Positions 13,176-24,436 of a stretch of DNA of 64,000 nt are shown here, piece after piece. The stretch spans positions 4,773,501 to 4,837,500 of the forward strand of contig JAMPIT010000481.1 in the NCBI GenBank assembly GCA_026261815.1, read 5' to 3'. The stretch comes from Monarcha castaneiventris obscurior. Taxonomy: Eukaryota > Chordata > Aves > Passeriformes > Monarchidae. The notes beneath the pieces were generated by a model. The model was not told the origin of the DNA, did not search any database, and worked only from the letters and a program-made list of their open reading frames with translations. The translations under genes were made by a program, and so were the position numbers. Each line of letters starts with the position of its first letter. The stretch's first letter is position 1.

Positions 13176-13250
13176 CCCGGAGAAACGCAGGGATTTCTCC
13201 CGGAGAAACGCAGGGATTGTTCCCGGAGAAACGCAGGGATTGTTCCCGGA
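13176..13250 (+). repeat. 23-bp tandem repeat, three copies plus a partial
   Basis: A CCCGGAGAAACGCAGGGATT unit with a 3-base spacer starts at 13176, 13199 and 13222; a partial copy begins at 13245. The spacing is exactly 23 bases each time. The first spacer differs slightly from the second. Each unit contains two CpGs, which is unusual in the CpG-poor surroundings. Confidence 0.95.
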
Positions 13251-14704
13251 GCTCTAGGATGGTGGGTTTAGGAAAGGGGAACGCGTTTGTGTGTCGTGAT
13301 AGGTCTGGGACAGAAAGGTGCTGGAGCTCATAGGGAAGCACATCCATGCAAGGTTTCCAAATTTATGGTAGGGATGAGAGGAAAGCTCAGATTCCCTGAG
13401 GAAGAGATCACAGCTCAGCCTCAGGTGCCACTTGTGCCCACTCACACCAAGGAATGCCCAACCTGCCCATCTGAAACGTCAGCAGCACTGGAATTATCTC
13501 CTTCCCAAAAGCAGAGCCATCACCTCTCCTTTCAGAGCTGGCACCGGGAAATACATTCAATATTGCACAAGAAGTGAGAGAAAACCCCAAAAAGCAGTTT
13601 CCAAGAAACTAAAGAGATGTACAGAAATGAAACAGTAGAGGAGAGAATATATGGAGACAAGAGAGAGCCTAGAGATGCTCATTCCTCGCTGTGATAATCC
13701 TTTCAAAAGAAAGTCACAGATCTGACAAGTTCATGTGCTCACGTGAGAGAGAACACCAGGGAATGAACTCCCAACTTTTCCAATTCTTGTGCCTTTCCCA
13801 AATCTTTCCGATTTGTCAAGCATTTAATCCTCATGGTTTCAAGAAAATATTGGGATTTCACACATGGCAAAACTCAATTATAAAAACAAAACAAAAGAGG
13901 ACAAGCAGCACTAAGCAGGTTTTTGTTGGTTAAGGAAAGCAGCTTCTACCAGAGGGAGCAACTCCATGAACAGCTGAGGAGGCACAACAGGGCATATTTT
14001 AGAAGGCACAACAATCATCATAAATTCCCTTTATTTATTTGCACATATTATTTCCCATTCTTCTCTCTGCCTGGCCTTAGCTCTCCTTTTTCTCTACTCC
14101 TTTCCCAGTCCTTCAGGTGATTGTGAATATTTTTATGTGCCTATATCTGTACAGAAAATCGAAGGACTTCACCAACGTGAGCATCCCTGTGCAAGAGCAA
14201 AGCCAAAGAGGTACATTTAAAAACTTACTTGATGATTTTCAGTTCCTTATTTACAACTTGCAAGTTTCCTTCAGCACATTATTTGTAATCCAAAACCTTT
14301 TCTGCAAATGGCTCTTAAAGCCAGCAGTGTTTTGATGCGGGTTTTCTTGGACCAGGTACACAGGAGGTTTTTCCCCCTGGATTGCATGAAATAGAGCTTG
14401 GTTTCAAATTTCTAAAGCAAATGTGTTGTCATATTGGATTGATTTGATCTGCCATTTGTTTTCCTTAAGTATTTGCTGAAGTTTGTTTTTCGAATAAACA
14501 TTTCTATTAGAAACAATTTCCTCAGATATTTACCAGCAGTTAGAGGGGAGAGAAAACAGTCACTTATTTGAACTTGTTTATAAATTCAAGAGGATATGCA
14601 TTGCCTCCTTCCTTTCCACTCTGTCCCCTGTCCCGCCCTCAGTTTTTAGTTTAAATTCTTCCTCTGGGTTACAAAAAAATGCCTGTAGCTCCTGAGAAAG
14701 CTTT
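13251..14704. other. Anonymous noncoding DNA
   Basis: No gene or repeat family recognised. Reading frames are under about 100 codons and overlap on both strands. Confidence 0.55.
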
Positions 14705-14791
14705 GTTAGTATATATTCATATATATATATATGTTAGTATATATTCATATATATATATGTTAGTATATATTCATATAATATATATTCATAT
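14705..14791 (+). repeat. AT-rich composite tandem repeat
   Basis: A GTTAGTATATATTCATATAT-type unit recurs at 14705, 14733 and 14759 (periods 28 and 26), with (AT)n tracts of changing length between. The block is nearly pure A/T and contains self-complementary TATA runs able to form cruciforms. It ends about 27 bases before the CR1 copy that follows. Confidence 0.92.
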
Positions 14792-14817
14792 TGCTGGGGT
14801 GAAAAAAACTGGCATGA

Positions 14818-15051
14818 AGCAGTGCCAGGGGAAGTTTGGGTTGGATTTCAGGAAAATGTTCCTCCCCCAGAGGGTGCTGGGGCACTGCCCAGGGAATAGG
14901 CACAGCCCCGAGGCTGCCAGAGCTGCAGGAGCGTTTGGGCAGTGCTGCCAGGGATGCCCAGGGTGGGATTTGGGGTGTCTGTGCAGGGCCAGGAGCTGGG
15001 CTGGATGGTCCCTGTGGGTCCCTTCAAGCTCAGGATATTCCATGATTCTAT
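14818..15051 (+). mobile_element. CR1 retrotransposon, 3' end
   Basis: A 234-base 5'-truncated CR1 tail. It opens with AAGCAGTGCCAGGGGAAGTT, passes through 'TTGGATTTCAGGAAAATGTT' (the usual gat-attaggaa-aa region) and ends with GGGTCCCTTCAAGCTC followed by CCATGATTCTATGA, the avian CR1 terminal repeat. The GC-rich frames inside it are shadows of the old element. It appears to be a different subfamily from the 33 kb and 36 kb copies, since the middle section has different wording. Confidence 0.9.
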
Positions 15052-15790
15052 GAAATTGTCAAACATGGAAAAATTATTTTCCATGTATTTCTTACGTATC
15101 TTTCCATTTATCTTATGTATCTTTTCTTTTAAGTAAGGCGGAGAAGAACTGAAATTCAGATTTTTGTTTGGAAACACAAGAGTACCTGAAAAGTAACAGG
15201 TTTAGAAGTGCAGGGGGAAGAGGTGACAGCAACTGAGCTCAGGAGTATCCAGGTTCAGCCTCTGCCAGGTTCTCTGGTCACAATTCCCATGCCATGGCAC
15301 CAACACCACACCTTGGAAACCACTGAGCACCACAGGAAATCAGAATCCAACCAAGTGCTCCCTAATTAATCCACAGTAAATGGTTCACACGAGGGCTAAT
15401 CACAATGGCAATATTTCCAGTCCCTAAAAAAATCAGATTTGGGCCAGAGCAGAGCGTCTGATTTCAGTTTGCTCTTTCCTGGAGCTGAAGGGGCCTGATT
15501 TCCACCCCTGCTGGCTGGGTGAAGGAGCACAGCTCTACTAATTACATCATTTTGCTAAATCTTGAGGTGATAAAGGAGACAGACATTGAGCTGTCGCAGG
15601 AAATGACCCTGAAACCAAGCGAGATGTTCCACTAAGAAGCAAATACACCTTTGTTGCTGTAGAGGCCCAGCAGATGTAACTCGGGGATGCTCTCAAGGAG
15701 TGTGGTGTGTGCTGTACCCTCAGAGACTGCAGGAATTAGCTCAGGGTTCAGCTTCCAGAGGATTTGGGATGCAGCTCTCTGAATGGGTCT
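15052..15790. other. Anonymous noncoding DNA
   Basis: No gene or repeat recognised between the CR1 end and the G-run cluster. Composition is ordinary. Confidence 0.55.
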
Positions 15791-15921
15791 GGGGTCCTTG
15801 GAGAAAATTTTGGGATTTTGGGGAATTTTTGGGGAATTTTTGGGGGTTTTTTTGAGCTATTTGGGGGAGTTTCAGGTGATTCGAGGGGGTGATTTTGGGT
15901 GATTTTAAGGGGGTTTTGGGG
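15791..15921 (+). repeat. G/T-rich block with G-quadruplex motif
   Basis: Ten runs of three to five G occur in about 130 bases, separated mostly by A/T. The part 15812-15846 meets the standard quadruplex rule: four G runs (GGG, GGGG, GGGG, GGGGG) separated by loops of 5, 7 and 7 bases. The block looks like a degenerate TTTTGGGGAA-type simple repeat. On the opposite strand it supports the long proline/serine-rich open frame ending at 15741, which is therefore an artefact. Confidence 0.85.
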
Positions 15922-16144
15922 CATAAGTCACTCCTGATTCCCAGAAATGCAGCTGACGAGCCAGGCTGGGATGGGAGGGAAAATAACTCCCTTGATGCCA
16001 GACTGAGGGTGAAATGCTGTGTCAGAGGTGCCTGGCAAATGCCTCCTGAGGTTATGGCAGTGGAGTCACAGGCCTGGGCACGACCCAGGGCGTGTGAGGA
16101 GAGAGCTGGCTCTGGGAGAGGCCCAGCTCCAGCCCTGGATCCTC

Positions 16145-16320
16145 CAGATGTGCCCAAGGAGGGCAGGTTGCACTTTGCTGTGCCCCAGATGTGCCCAAGG
16201 AGGGCAGGTTGCACTTTGCTGTGCCCCAGATGTGCCCAAGGAGGGCAGTTTGCAGTTTGCTGTGCCCCAGATGTGCCCCAGATGTGCCCAAGGAGGGCAG
16301 GTTGCAGTTTACTGTGCCCT
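16145..16320 (+). repeat. 41-bp minisatellite, about four copies
   Basis: A unit beginning CAGATGTGCCCAAGGAGGGC starts at 16145, 16186, 16227 and 16268, exactly 41 bases apart. The fourth start is followed by an 11-base duplicated CAGATGTGCCC and a final copy from 16279. Copies differ by a few bases (for example GCACTTTG against GCAGTTTG). Because 41 is not a multiple of three, successive copies are read in different frames. All frames happen to lack stops, which explains overlapping long reading frames on both strands. Confidence 0.97.
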
Positions 16321-19290
16321 GGCTCCCCACTTTGAGCAGAAGCTGTCATGGAACCACCTGGAGGATCCATCCCAGGGGTTCTGTGCTGTCCCCTGTCCCC
16401 AAAGCACAGAGGACCCGTGGGCTCTAGGAAGAATTTGGCAGGTTTAGAGACTACACTGGAGGGTTGGGGAGAGGGAAGAGTTAATACAATAGGTTTTGGC
16501 ATTTGACAGAGAATACTTATGTTTAACCATTCATAACTAAATCACATCAATTTAAGTGGATTCCATGTATTTCTGACTCTCACATTAATCTCTATGCAGA
16601 GAGAGTGTCTAAATATTTGTCTCCTTCAGTTCCGATATTGTAATTCTCTACCAAAATTAAGGGGAATCCCTTGGTTGGGTTTTTTTTTCTTTTACCTCCT
16701 CTTCTTTTTCTTACCTTCTTCCCTTTATTTTCTGGTAGAAGAAAGTGGTGAAAGGCATTGGATGATCATTTAAGGAAACAGGGATTTAATAAACCCCGTG
16801 TTTGGGTACATCACAGCTTTTATGTTGGCGCTGAACTCCACATACATTAAATCCACATCATCTATCAATCTTACAGTTGCGTGTCACTTATGAAAATCTA
16901 CTGAGTATTGTTTTCATCTCGCCTTACAACAAGCAGCAAAGCCTCATGAATACTGAAGAGCATTGTAAATACTGCACATCTTTTATTTTTAAAGGTCTAG
17001 ACAGTTTGGAATGGCGAGATTTCTTTGTTGAAAATTGCAGCTTAAAGCAATAATTCCCCGTTTCCCCGTGCCCTGGTTTTGCCATCCTGTGTGCAAACAA
17101 GCAGAAGTGCTCTGGGTGTCATCAGAACACCTCTGGTGCTGCTGCTGCTGCAGCCCCACCACGCCAGGGCTCAGCCTCTGCCAGCCATTAATCCAGCCCC
17201 AGCTTGGTTCAAGTGTGATATTATTATTCAAATTCCATCCCACTAGGAAGCAACCAGCTCTGAGATGTATCTATTCATTTCCACTGCTTTATTGAAATCT
17301 GACAACCTGCTTTTTCTACATTTTTGAATATTGCAACTTTATGACCACACACTGCCATCACCCTGCTCTTATTTGCCTCAATAGCCCTCGGTAGTGGATC
17401 TGCCATGGGCTGAATTTAATAGAACAATATTTTACTCTTAGACAGCACCTTTCATTTTGAAGAATAAAGCCTCATTGAAATTCAGTCATCTTTGGGGCCC
17501 GGAGAGGCACAGATTTTTGAGCAGGGATGCTTTGGCCAGGGACACAACCAGTCTGTTTGTGTGAAGAGTGCAAAGTGACCTTTAAAGCACACGCAGCCCA
17601 ACAGGAGGTGTGAGGTGCTACACAAAACACCACGGCTGACCATTATCTGATCCTGTATGGGCTGGAAAAGGGGAGCCAGGTCTCCTGAGGTGATGTTATG
17701 CTGACAGACTACGAGCACAGCCCATTTGTTGGGCTGCATTGTACACTCAGAAATCTTCCTCTGGCAATGCTTTTCCAGGCACAATCAAAGAGAGGCTCTG
17801 GAGTTGACTAAACCTTCCCAAAGAGCCCCCAAAGCCAGGATTTGGCTCATGAGGGAGGGGGGATGTTCAGTGTGGTTCCTACTTTACAGAGGCCCAGTAT
17901 CTCCTGCATAGGTTTAACATTTTGTTGGTTTCTTTTCTATTTGCTCATTGTCCTCGTTATCTTGTCAGTCCTACAAATGCACATCAACTTTTCCTGCAGA
18001 TTATACAGCTTATCACAAGCTGAGAGCTAACAGAAATCTCACCGAGAACAGGGACTTGGGGAACCTTTGTGCTACTTGTAGGACTAAGAATTGCAGGAGT
18101 GACTTCTAACCCTTCTGTTTGTTTCTATTTCCACGCCAGAAAAGGTAACTTCTGTTCTCCTACGGACACAAAGGCAGAGCTCCCCTGCCTTCAGTGCTGT
18201 GAGCTGTACTGGAGCTGCAGCTATTTTGGGGGTTGAGCAGCCCTTTGTGATTTCTCTGAAAGAAGTGGTGGAATCAATCTGCTGCTACTTGTCCGAGCAA
18301 TTCAGCTCCAGTGGCAGGATTAAGAGCTCCCATTTCAATCCACTCCGGGCAGGAACAGGGAGCAGCGTCTCATAGATTATCGGGTTAATGAAGGGTAGGT
18401 ACTGAAGGCTCAAGAGCCAACCTGTAAAGACTCTTTGCTGCTGATTCAGAAGCACTGGAGGAGAGCTCCAAACTGCACTGAGCACTCTCCCATCCAGCAA
18501 TGCTGGGAATGGGTGTGGAGTTATTGCAGCCGAGTCGTCAAAGCAGGGAGAGAATCTCAGTGCATTCCCCTGCCTGCATTTCCTGATAAGCATTGGCCTG
18601 GGACAGGTTTAGCAATTTAAGCAGACCTTGATATTGCACCAGGCTAAACTCAAACCATAGATTAAACCTGCCTGACTCAAGGGAATCAGAACATGAACCA
18701 TCCACAGGCGTCACCTTGGTTTTGTGACCCAAAATGTGATAGGAGACGTTCTGCCCAGCCAGGACATCACAGTGTTACTGGGAAAGGGAACACTCGCCAT
18801 TTCCAGGCTCCTGGTGACTGCAGTGAAGTGGAACCCGGCTCCAGAGCAACCCTGCGGTGTGAGCTTGACAAACTGATATGATTTCATAAAAGCAAGACCA
18901 AAACCTCGGGAAATGTACGTGACGCAGGAGGAAAGAACGCAGAGTGTGCCACCTCCCAGTCTGCCCAGTGCTGCAGACTCCCAGCGCGTTGTACAGCCTG
19001 GTTTGCAGAGCCTGGGGTGGGGCCGTTCGCTGCATCTGAAAAGCAGACTTTTCATTTCGATCTGCAAAAAATTTGCAAGTTTGTAAGTTCATCAAAGAAA
19101 TCTAATCCACCTATTGTCTTCTGATCTCTCTGGTAAGAGCCTTCCATGTGAATAGAACTGCTTTCAAGAGCACCACCCCACCCCCCAGCATTTCCTGTCC
19201 TCTCACCTTAAAAAACAACCCTGAGAACTTTTCGACCAAGGCAGCCATGTGGAGCCAGAATTGTTTCAGATTTATCCAGGGCCTTTGCTC
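16321..19290. other. Noncoding DNA, partly CNE-like
   Basis: No gene recognised. 16780-17000 is AT rich and non-repetitive. A (GCT)n-like run lies near 17137-17152. At about 17425-17462 the wording 'CAGCACCTTTCATTTTGAAG' faintly recalls an ancient L3/MIR-type element but is too short to call. Confidence 0.5.
16780..17000. promoter_or_regulatory. Conserved noncoding element candidate (weak)
   Basis: A repeat-free, AT-leaning block with words such as TACATTAAATCCACATCATC, CTTACAGTTGCGTGTCACTT and TACTGAAGAGCATTGTAAAT. Style resembles vertebrate CNEs; no test of conservation was possible. Confidence 0.28.
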
Positions 19291-19299
19291 ACATCCTGT

Positions 19300-19900
19300 C
19301 GGGTGTTAAAAATCCCTCAGCTGCTTTGCTAGGACCACCCGGCTAGTTCTGAACCACATCTGACAAAATGATACTGTTCACTTCCAGAACCCATCACACA
19401 GTTATTCTTGGATAAAAGGTAAAGCAAATAGCAGCCAACTGCTCACTGCTGCAGAAACGAAGACCATCTAGCCATTTATCAAAGCTTCAGACAACCAGCT
19501 TGCTTTGAGCTCAGCCACCTCTCCCATTACAGCTTTAAACGATAACACGCCATAATATCAGAAATGACAAATGGAACCGGGGGCCCAACCTATACACAAT
19601 CAATACCTGCTCTGAAATAAGAACCATCTTTAAAGTATTGACAAAGGCAGCAGCAATACGGATAAAACTGCAATTTTTCCTTGAATTGTTTGGTATGGCC
19701 ACTGTCAACATTCATTTGTCCATGACATTCTTTTTTTTTTTCCCTTCATGAGAGCAGCAAAACCCCAGGGTGTGCAAGTATTGTCAAGCCATTATAGTGG
19801 CCCTGTGTCTCCTGTTTATTGGAGGGTAAGAGGACAGGGCCAATTGCAAGTGACTTTGGCAGAGCTGCCGGGGAAACGCCGTGTGGAGAAATCCTGCTTT
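19300..19900. promoter_or_regulatory. Conserved noncoding element candidate
   Basis: About 600 bases with no repeat signature, balanced composition and a high density of short AT-rich factor-like words (CATTTATCAAAGCTT, CTTTAAACGATAACACGCC, CAATACGGATAAAACTGC, GCCATTATAGTGGCC). GGGGGCCC (19578-19585) and a T run at about 19731-19742 interrupt it. It contains no supportable reading frame. It reads as a cluster of regulatory sites, but this is inferred from style alone. Confidence 0.35.
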
Positions 19901-20098
19901 ACACTGAGAGAAATCAGAAAAATTTAAGATGTCATCAGCTTCGTTCCTTTTCAAGGGGTCCTCCAGCTCTTGGGTTTATTTAAAACACACCCATTAACCC
20001 TCTACAAAAGCAGAATGGCAATTCTGAGTTGGGTCAGAAAGGCTGAAGGACTGATGGAGGAAGCGCCTCGTGGGCCAGCTACTTCCACCTCCTGAGTT

Positions 20099-20282
20099 CA
20101 ATAATAACAATAATACTTTGTACTTTTATAGCATCTCAGTGTTCACCACATTTCACAGACTCTATGAAGAATTAATAACAATCCAAAACGCTCTGCAAAT
20201 GTTCCTATCCCCTTACAGATGGGGAGACTGAGCCAGAGCCAAGGCAAATGGCTTGGTGAAGGTCAGGCAGGGCGCTGGAACA
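20099..20282 (+). mobile_element. Ancient L2/L3/MIR-type retroposon tail
   Basis: The block runs from an A/T-rich (AATAATAACAATAATA) head, through TTGTACTTTTATAGCATCTC, to TATCCCCTTACAGATGGGGA, GACTGAGCC and a later GGCTTGGTGAAGGTCAGGCA. This follows the order of the very old tetrapod L2, L3 and MIR-type elements: '...tattatccccattttacagatggggaaactgaggcacagag...aagtgacttgcccaaggtcac...'. The copy is strongly diverged. The exact family cannot be decided without a consensus alignment. Confidence 0.7.
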
Positions 20283-23200
20283 GCTGGCCACAGGAACTTC
20301 TCCTGAGCCATCGTTGGCAGCACTGATCACTCCTCCTCTTCCACACCATTTGGCCAGGAAAAAGCAAGGGGTGAATAGATGAAGGTAACTCGTGAAGGGA
20401 GTAAGTCACACTGGAGTTATCTCCAGACTATGCATACAGCCAAGGAGGTATAAAAGAACAAACTGGAGTTGCCACTAAGGAAACACAGGAATTGTCCAGA
20501 GTCCAGAAAGAGGGCAATGACTTTTGAGCCCTTTCCAGACCAAAGCAGCCATCCCTGGGCTTTCTTTACAGCCTCAGTGCAAGGAAAGCGTACAAGGAAA
20601 TACATATAGGGGAGGGTTTGTGGTTACTAACTGGCCTGAGCTCATCACAGGAATAGAAAAGGTTTCAAACCTTTGTGATGCAGAGAAAATGGGTCACACC
20701 ATTGTGCACACCCGGAGTGGAAGGTGCACTTTCAGTGGCACTGGATGAGCGGGCCCCTGACATTCATTCCAAAAGCAGCATCAGAAATAGCCACTTCCCT
20801 GGGAAATGATCATAAGGAGGGAAAGACTGGCAGAGAAAAGCTTAAAACAGGGGAATCTGAGGTGCAAAAGCAACGTTCCAATGGCAAGTCTGCCAGCAAA
20901 CTCTCCCAAACACATCCCAGGCCATATCCAGCCTGATTCCAAGACCCTGCAGGGGGCAGCCCCCAGGCAGACCTGCCGGGCTGGGAATGCCTGGGAGGCT
21001 CCAGCGGCTGAATCCCGCCTGTCTCACAGCTGATGTGCAGCTTTGCTGGGTCCCTCTGTGCCAAACTGCCAGCTCCAGCTTACAAAGGGAAAGATCTGGC
21101 AAAGGGGCTGGATTTGCTCAGTTTGGGAGCGTCAAGCTGAAAATGAGTCAGAGAAGAGAAAGTGTGAACAAAGCAACAAAGGTGAAGGAGCTGCTGGAGA
21201 TCAGCCAAACGTTCCTGAAGGATACCCTAAAAAGTGCCATGCATTGCTGAGTGAGTGGGACACAGCTCAAGGAAAACCCTTTTTATAGTAAAATCTTACA
21301 AAGAGTGGGAAAGGAGGGGCTCTGGGGCCTGGCAGTTAATGGAGTTTGGGCACAGAAGCCAATCCATGGCTGGGGACACTCACTTCCCTGCCATCCTGAA
21401 AAGTGGGAGTCAGTTTTTAAATAGCTTTGGCTAAGCCCTTGAAGTTTTTGGGTGGGAAATGTTTTTTTTATTATTGGTTGTCATTAGTGCCTGAGTAAGT
21501 AAACACACCCACTCCTGTTCTGGAGGCAGCGTGAAACAGGAGAGAACCTGCTACACGATTCCAGGAAAAAACCCCGGCTGTCCCCAGTGTTTTACTCCTG
21601 CATGCAGTGCTGGTGGCTGCTCTGTTCTGTTCTGTTCTGCAGGGATCCTGTCTGAAAGGTTTCAGTCTGTGCTGGGATTAGGCTGCTTTCTGCTTGGCTG
21701 AGTGACTTGCCTTGGATGAAGAACATGACAAGCAGGGTAGGAGGCACAGGATGCTCTACACATGTCCTCTCGGCTCGGGGTGTTTCCTCGTGGAAAGGCA
21801 CCAGCTGCCAGTGCCAGATCCATGGTGGGAGCTGAGTGGAGCTGGTGGGAGCCTGGGGAATGTGCTCCCAGCAGGAGCAAGGCACAGGCACAGGCACAGG
21901 CCAAGTTTAATATTGATTTTAGCACTGCTGGACAGATTAGGCCAAACCAGAATAATCCCTCCACCCTAAAACGTGGAGGAGTGGCAGATTTCCTGGAGTT
22001 CTCTGTTCAGGACACCCAGCTCCTCCTCTGGGTGATGGATGTTTGTGAGGGGGATGCTGCACGTCAGCCCCTGAGCTCCCTGCACAGTGGCACTGCTGGA
22101 GTGAGCTCCTCTTTCCGCTGATTCCAGCTCTGGGAATAGCCAGGGAATTGATGGAGAGGGTCAAAACAGTGCCAGGCTGTTTTCCCAGGCTAAAGGATAC
22201 CTGTCACCCTCCAGAGGAGGCTGAAAAATGGTTTGGAAACTCCAGGTCTATAAGTCTTTTGCTGTAGAAATCAGGCCATTAGTCTGCCTCAAACTCAGGC
22301 TCAAGGAGGGGGGAAATATCTCAGGGCCAAAAAGCTGTAAAAAGCAATTATTATCGGTATTATTCACTAATTATTGCAATATTGCAGGGTGGATACTGCA
22401 ACAGATGTGTTTTGTAGGAACTGGGCTGACAACACCATGTTGGGACTGTGCTCCAAAGGAAGTGCAAGCTAAATTAGGTTTGTATAGAGCAGTAATATGA
22501 TGAATAAAAACTTTAAAAGAGATGAAAATAATGCAAGTCACATTATTAAAAATCTCTAAAGAGCACAGCAAGAGTGGAGATGGATGTCACATCAGGATTT
22601 TGGGAAAAGGGGTGGAAATGGAAGTGAAAAATGGGAGACAGGTAGTTGGGAGAATGTATTTTAAAAAGGCAGGTTTCCAAAGGTAAGTAGGAAGCTTGAA
22701 GTGCAGGTAGAGTCTTAGCAGCAATTTTACAAGTGTTTAAGCAGGTTAAAAAAGAATCAAGGCTTTAATCTGCTGAAGTTCTTTTGAAAATCCTACTAGG
22801 GTTTCTTCTCAAGGTGTGTAGCTACCCTAAAAATCTGGCCCAAATCATTCAAGGAAATTGAATTAATTTCTAGAATAAGAGCTGCCTCGCAGTCAGACTG
22901 AAGTCTCTATGCAGTTACCAAATTAAAATAAAATGAGAATGGAAAGCAAATAAAATGAGGGTATTTGATGAAGCAACTGTCTCATAAATACTGTTACAAC
23001 AAGGACACAAACACAGCCCGTGTGGTGACTGAGTTGGCTGAACTTTTGGGAGTTTGCCCAGGCAGCAGTTCAGGTCAGAATCTCCTGTGGCAGGAAAAGT
23101 GAGGAAGGAGAAGGGATGGCTGGCATCTCATTTGCCCCTGCTCTCTGCCCAGGCTGCTGAGGAGCAGAAGCTGATGAAGAACAAAACTCCAGATGAGGGA

Positions 23201-24000
23201 CAGAAGCAGCAAAGCGTCCTAATTCATAAGCAGAGCTAATGACTCCTTACCCCAGCATGTCCCCACATCCCATCCTAGGATTCATCTCCTCTGTTTAACC
23301 TTTCCCAGCCGTGACAGGAGGGATCCCAGGGGAGAGGTGCGTTGGCTACTGGAACAGTGGCCATTTCTGGTGACACCTGGCACACAAAACGGGCCAGCAG
23401 CCACCCTGAGGTGCAGCAGAGCCGACCTCTGCTCCCTTCCCGAACACAGCCCTGCCGCCTCCTGCTCCCCTCCCTGCCTTGGCACCGTCCTGGCACAGCT
23501 CCCCCAAAGCCAGGGAGGCACGGGCACATCTCGCCGCTCCTCTGGGATGCCAAAAGCAGCAGTGCCCGGGCTGGGGTCAGGCAGATGTGCCCACGGGGCT
23601 GCGAGCTCCTGGCAGAGGCTCCTCCCGGCACCGCAGCCCAGCGCCCTGCGAGAGGCAGTTGCTAAGGTAACTACTTTCTTCCTTGGAGAGAAAAGCCAAG
23701 TAAACAAGCATGTAAATAGACTTAAGAGCCACGTAAATTGTTGGTGAACCTATTCTGGTTACCTTGACGATAAAGTATCACTCTTCCAGGATTGAAACTT
23801 TCTTTGGCGTGTAAAGAATATAATGCGCTGTGATCTCAGGGAGCTGCAGTTGGGGTTTCCAAGTTTGAGGTCTATCTACTCCCTTTCCACACTACCCTTC
23901 TCTGCAGGACGTGAAGGCATCCCAGGCACTTAAGGCACGTGGTGCCCCCATTCCAACATCCCAGCCACCAGGCAGGGGTGCCCAGGAGGCTGTCACTGTG
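20283..24000. other. Noncoding DNA, becoming GC rich to the right
   Basis: No gene recognised. Short repeats are (TTCTG)n near 21620-21640 and (CAGGCA)n near 21883-21901. 23300-23660 is GC rich with several CpGs and could be a weak CpG cluster; its overlapping open frames on both strands are composition effects. Confidence 0.5.
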
Positions 24001-24180
24001 CACATCTCCATCAAAAACCAGCTCGCTGCAGTTCTGTCCTGAGCCTCTGCCCGGTGCCATCACACCTCCATCAAAAACCAGCTCGCTGCAGTTCTGTCCT
24101 GAGCCTCTGCCCTGTGCCATCACACCTCCATCAAAAACCAGCTCGCTGCAGTTCTGTCCTGAGCCTCTGCCCTGTGCCAG
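24001..24180 (+). repeat. 60-bp tandem triplicate
   Basis: Three complete 60-base copies lie at 24001-24060, 24061-24120 and 24121-24180. Copies 2 and 3 are identical apart from their last base; copy 1 differs from copy 2 at two positions (CACATC for CACACC, and CCGG for CCTG). Each unit contains TCAAAAACCAGCTCGCTGCA. Since 60 is a multiple of three, one frame repeats the same 20 residues three times on each strand. The near identity suggests very recent expansion. Confidence 0.98.
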
Positions 24181-24310
24181 CACCTCCCGCTCACGAGCGG
24201 GGGTTGCACCCAAGGAAGACAATGAGACTTTCTCTTTTGCTTGCCAAGCACAGCAGAGGAATTCCCGAGACGGGCTGCTGGCTGGAAGCGGCAGTGATGA
24301 AACGCCCGGT

Positions 24311-24436
24311 GATGCTCCGTGGGTGTGGGAGAAGCGGTGACTCCGCAGCAGCGCAAGCAGGGACTCGCTGCCCAGAGGAGTGCACTGAGGTTGTCTCGGT
24401 GCTTCCAGCCGCTCCCACAGCCCAGCACGGAGCATC
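24311..24436. repeat. Imperfect inverted repeat
   Basis: GATGCTCCGTG at 24311-24321 is the exact reverse complement of CACGGAGCATC at 24426-24436. Just inside it, a TGTGGGAG word at 24324-24331 pairs with CTCCCACA at 24412-24419. The stem is interrupted by small bulges, with about 80 bases between the arms. It directly follows the 60-bp triplicate. Confidence 0.75.

Noticed and set aside
15741..16502. Minus-strand frame of 253 codons, the longest in the window
   Set aside because: It spans the G-run block and the 41-bp array. Both strands are open across the array and the residue pattern is repeat driven.
17425..17462. CAGCACCTTTCATTTTGAAG, reminiscent of an L3/MIR-type element
   Set aside because: Under 40 bases of resemblance and no following '...ccccattttacag...' portion.
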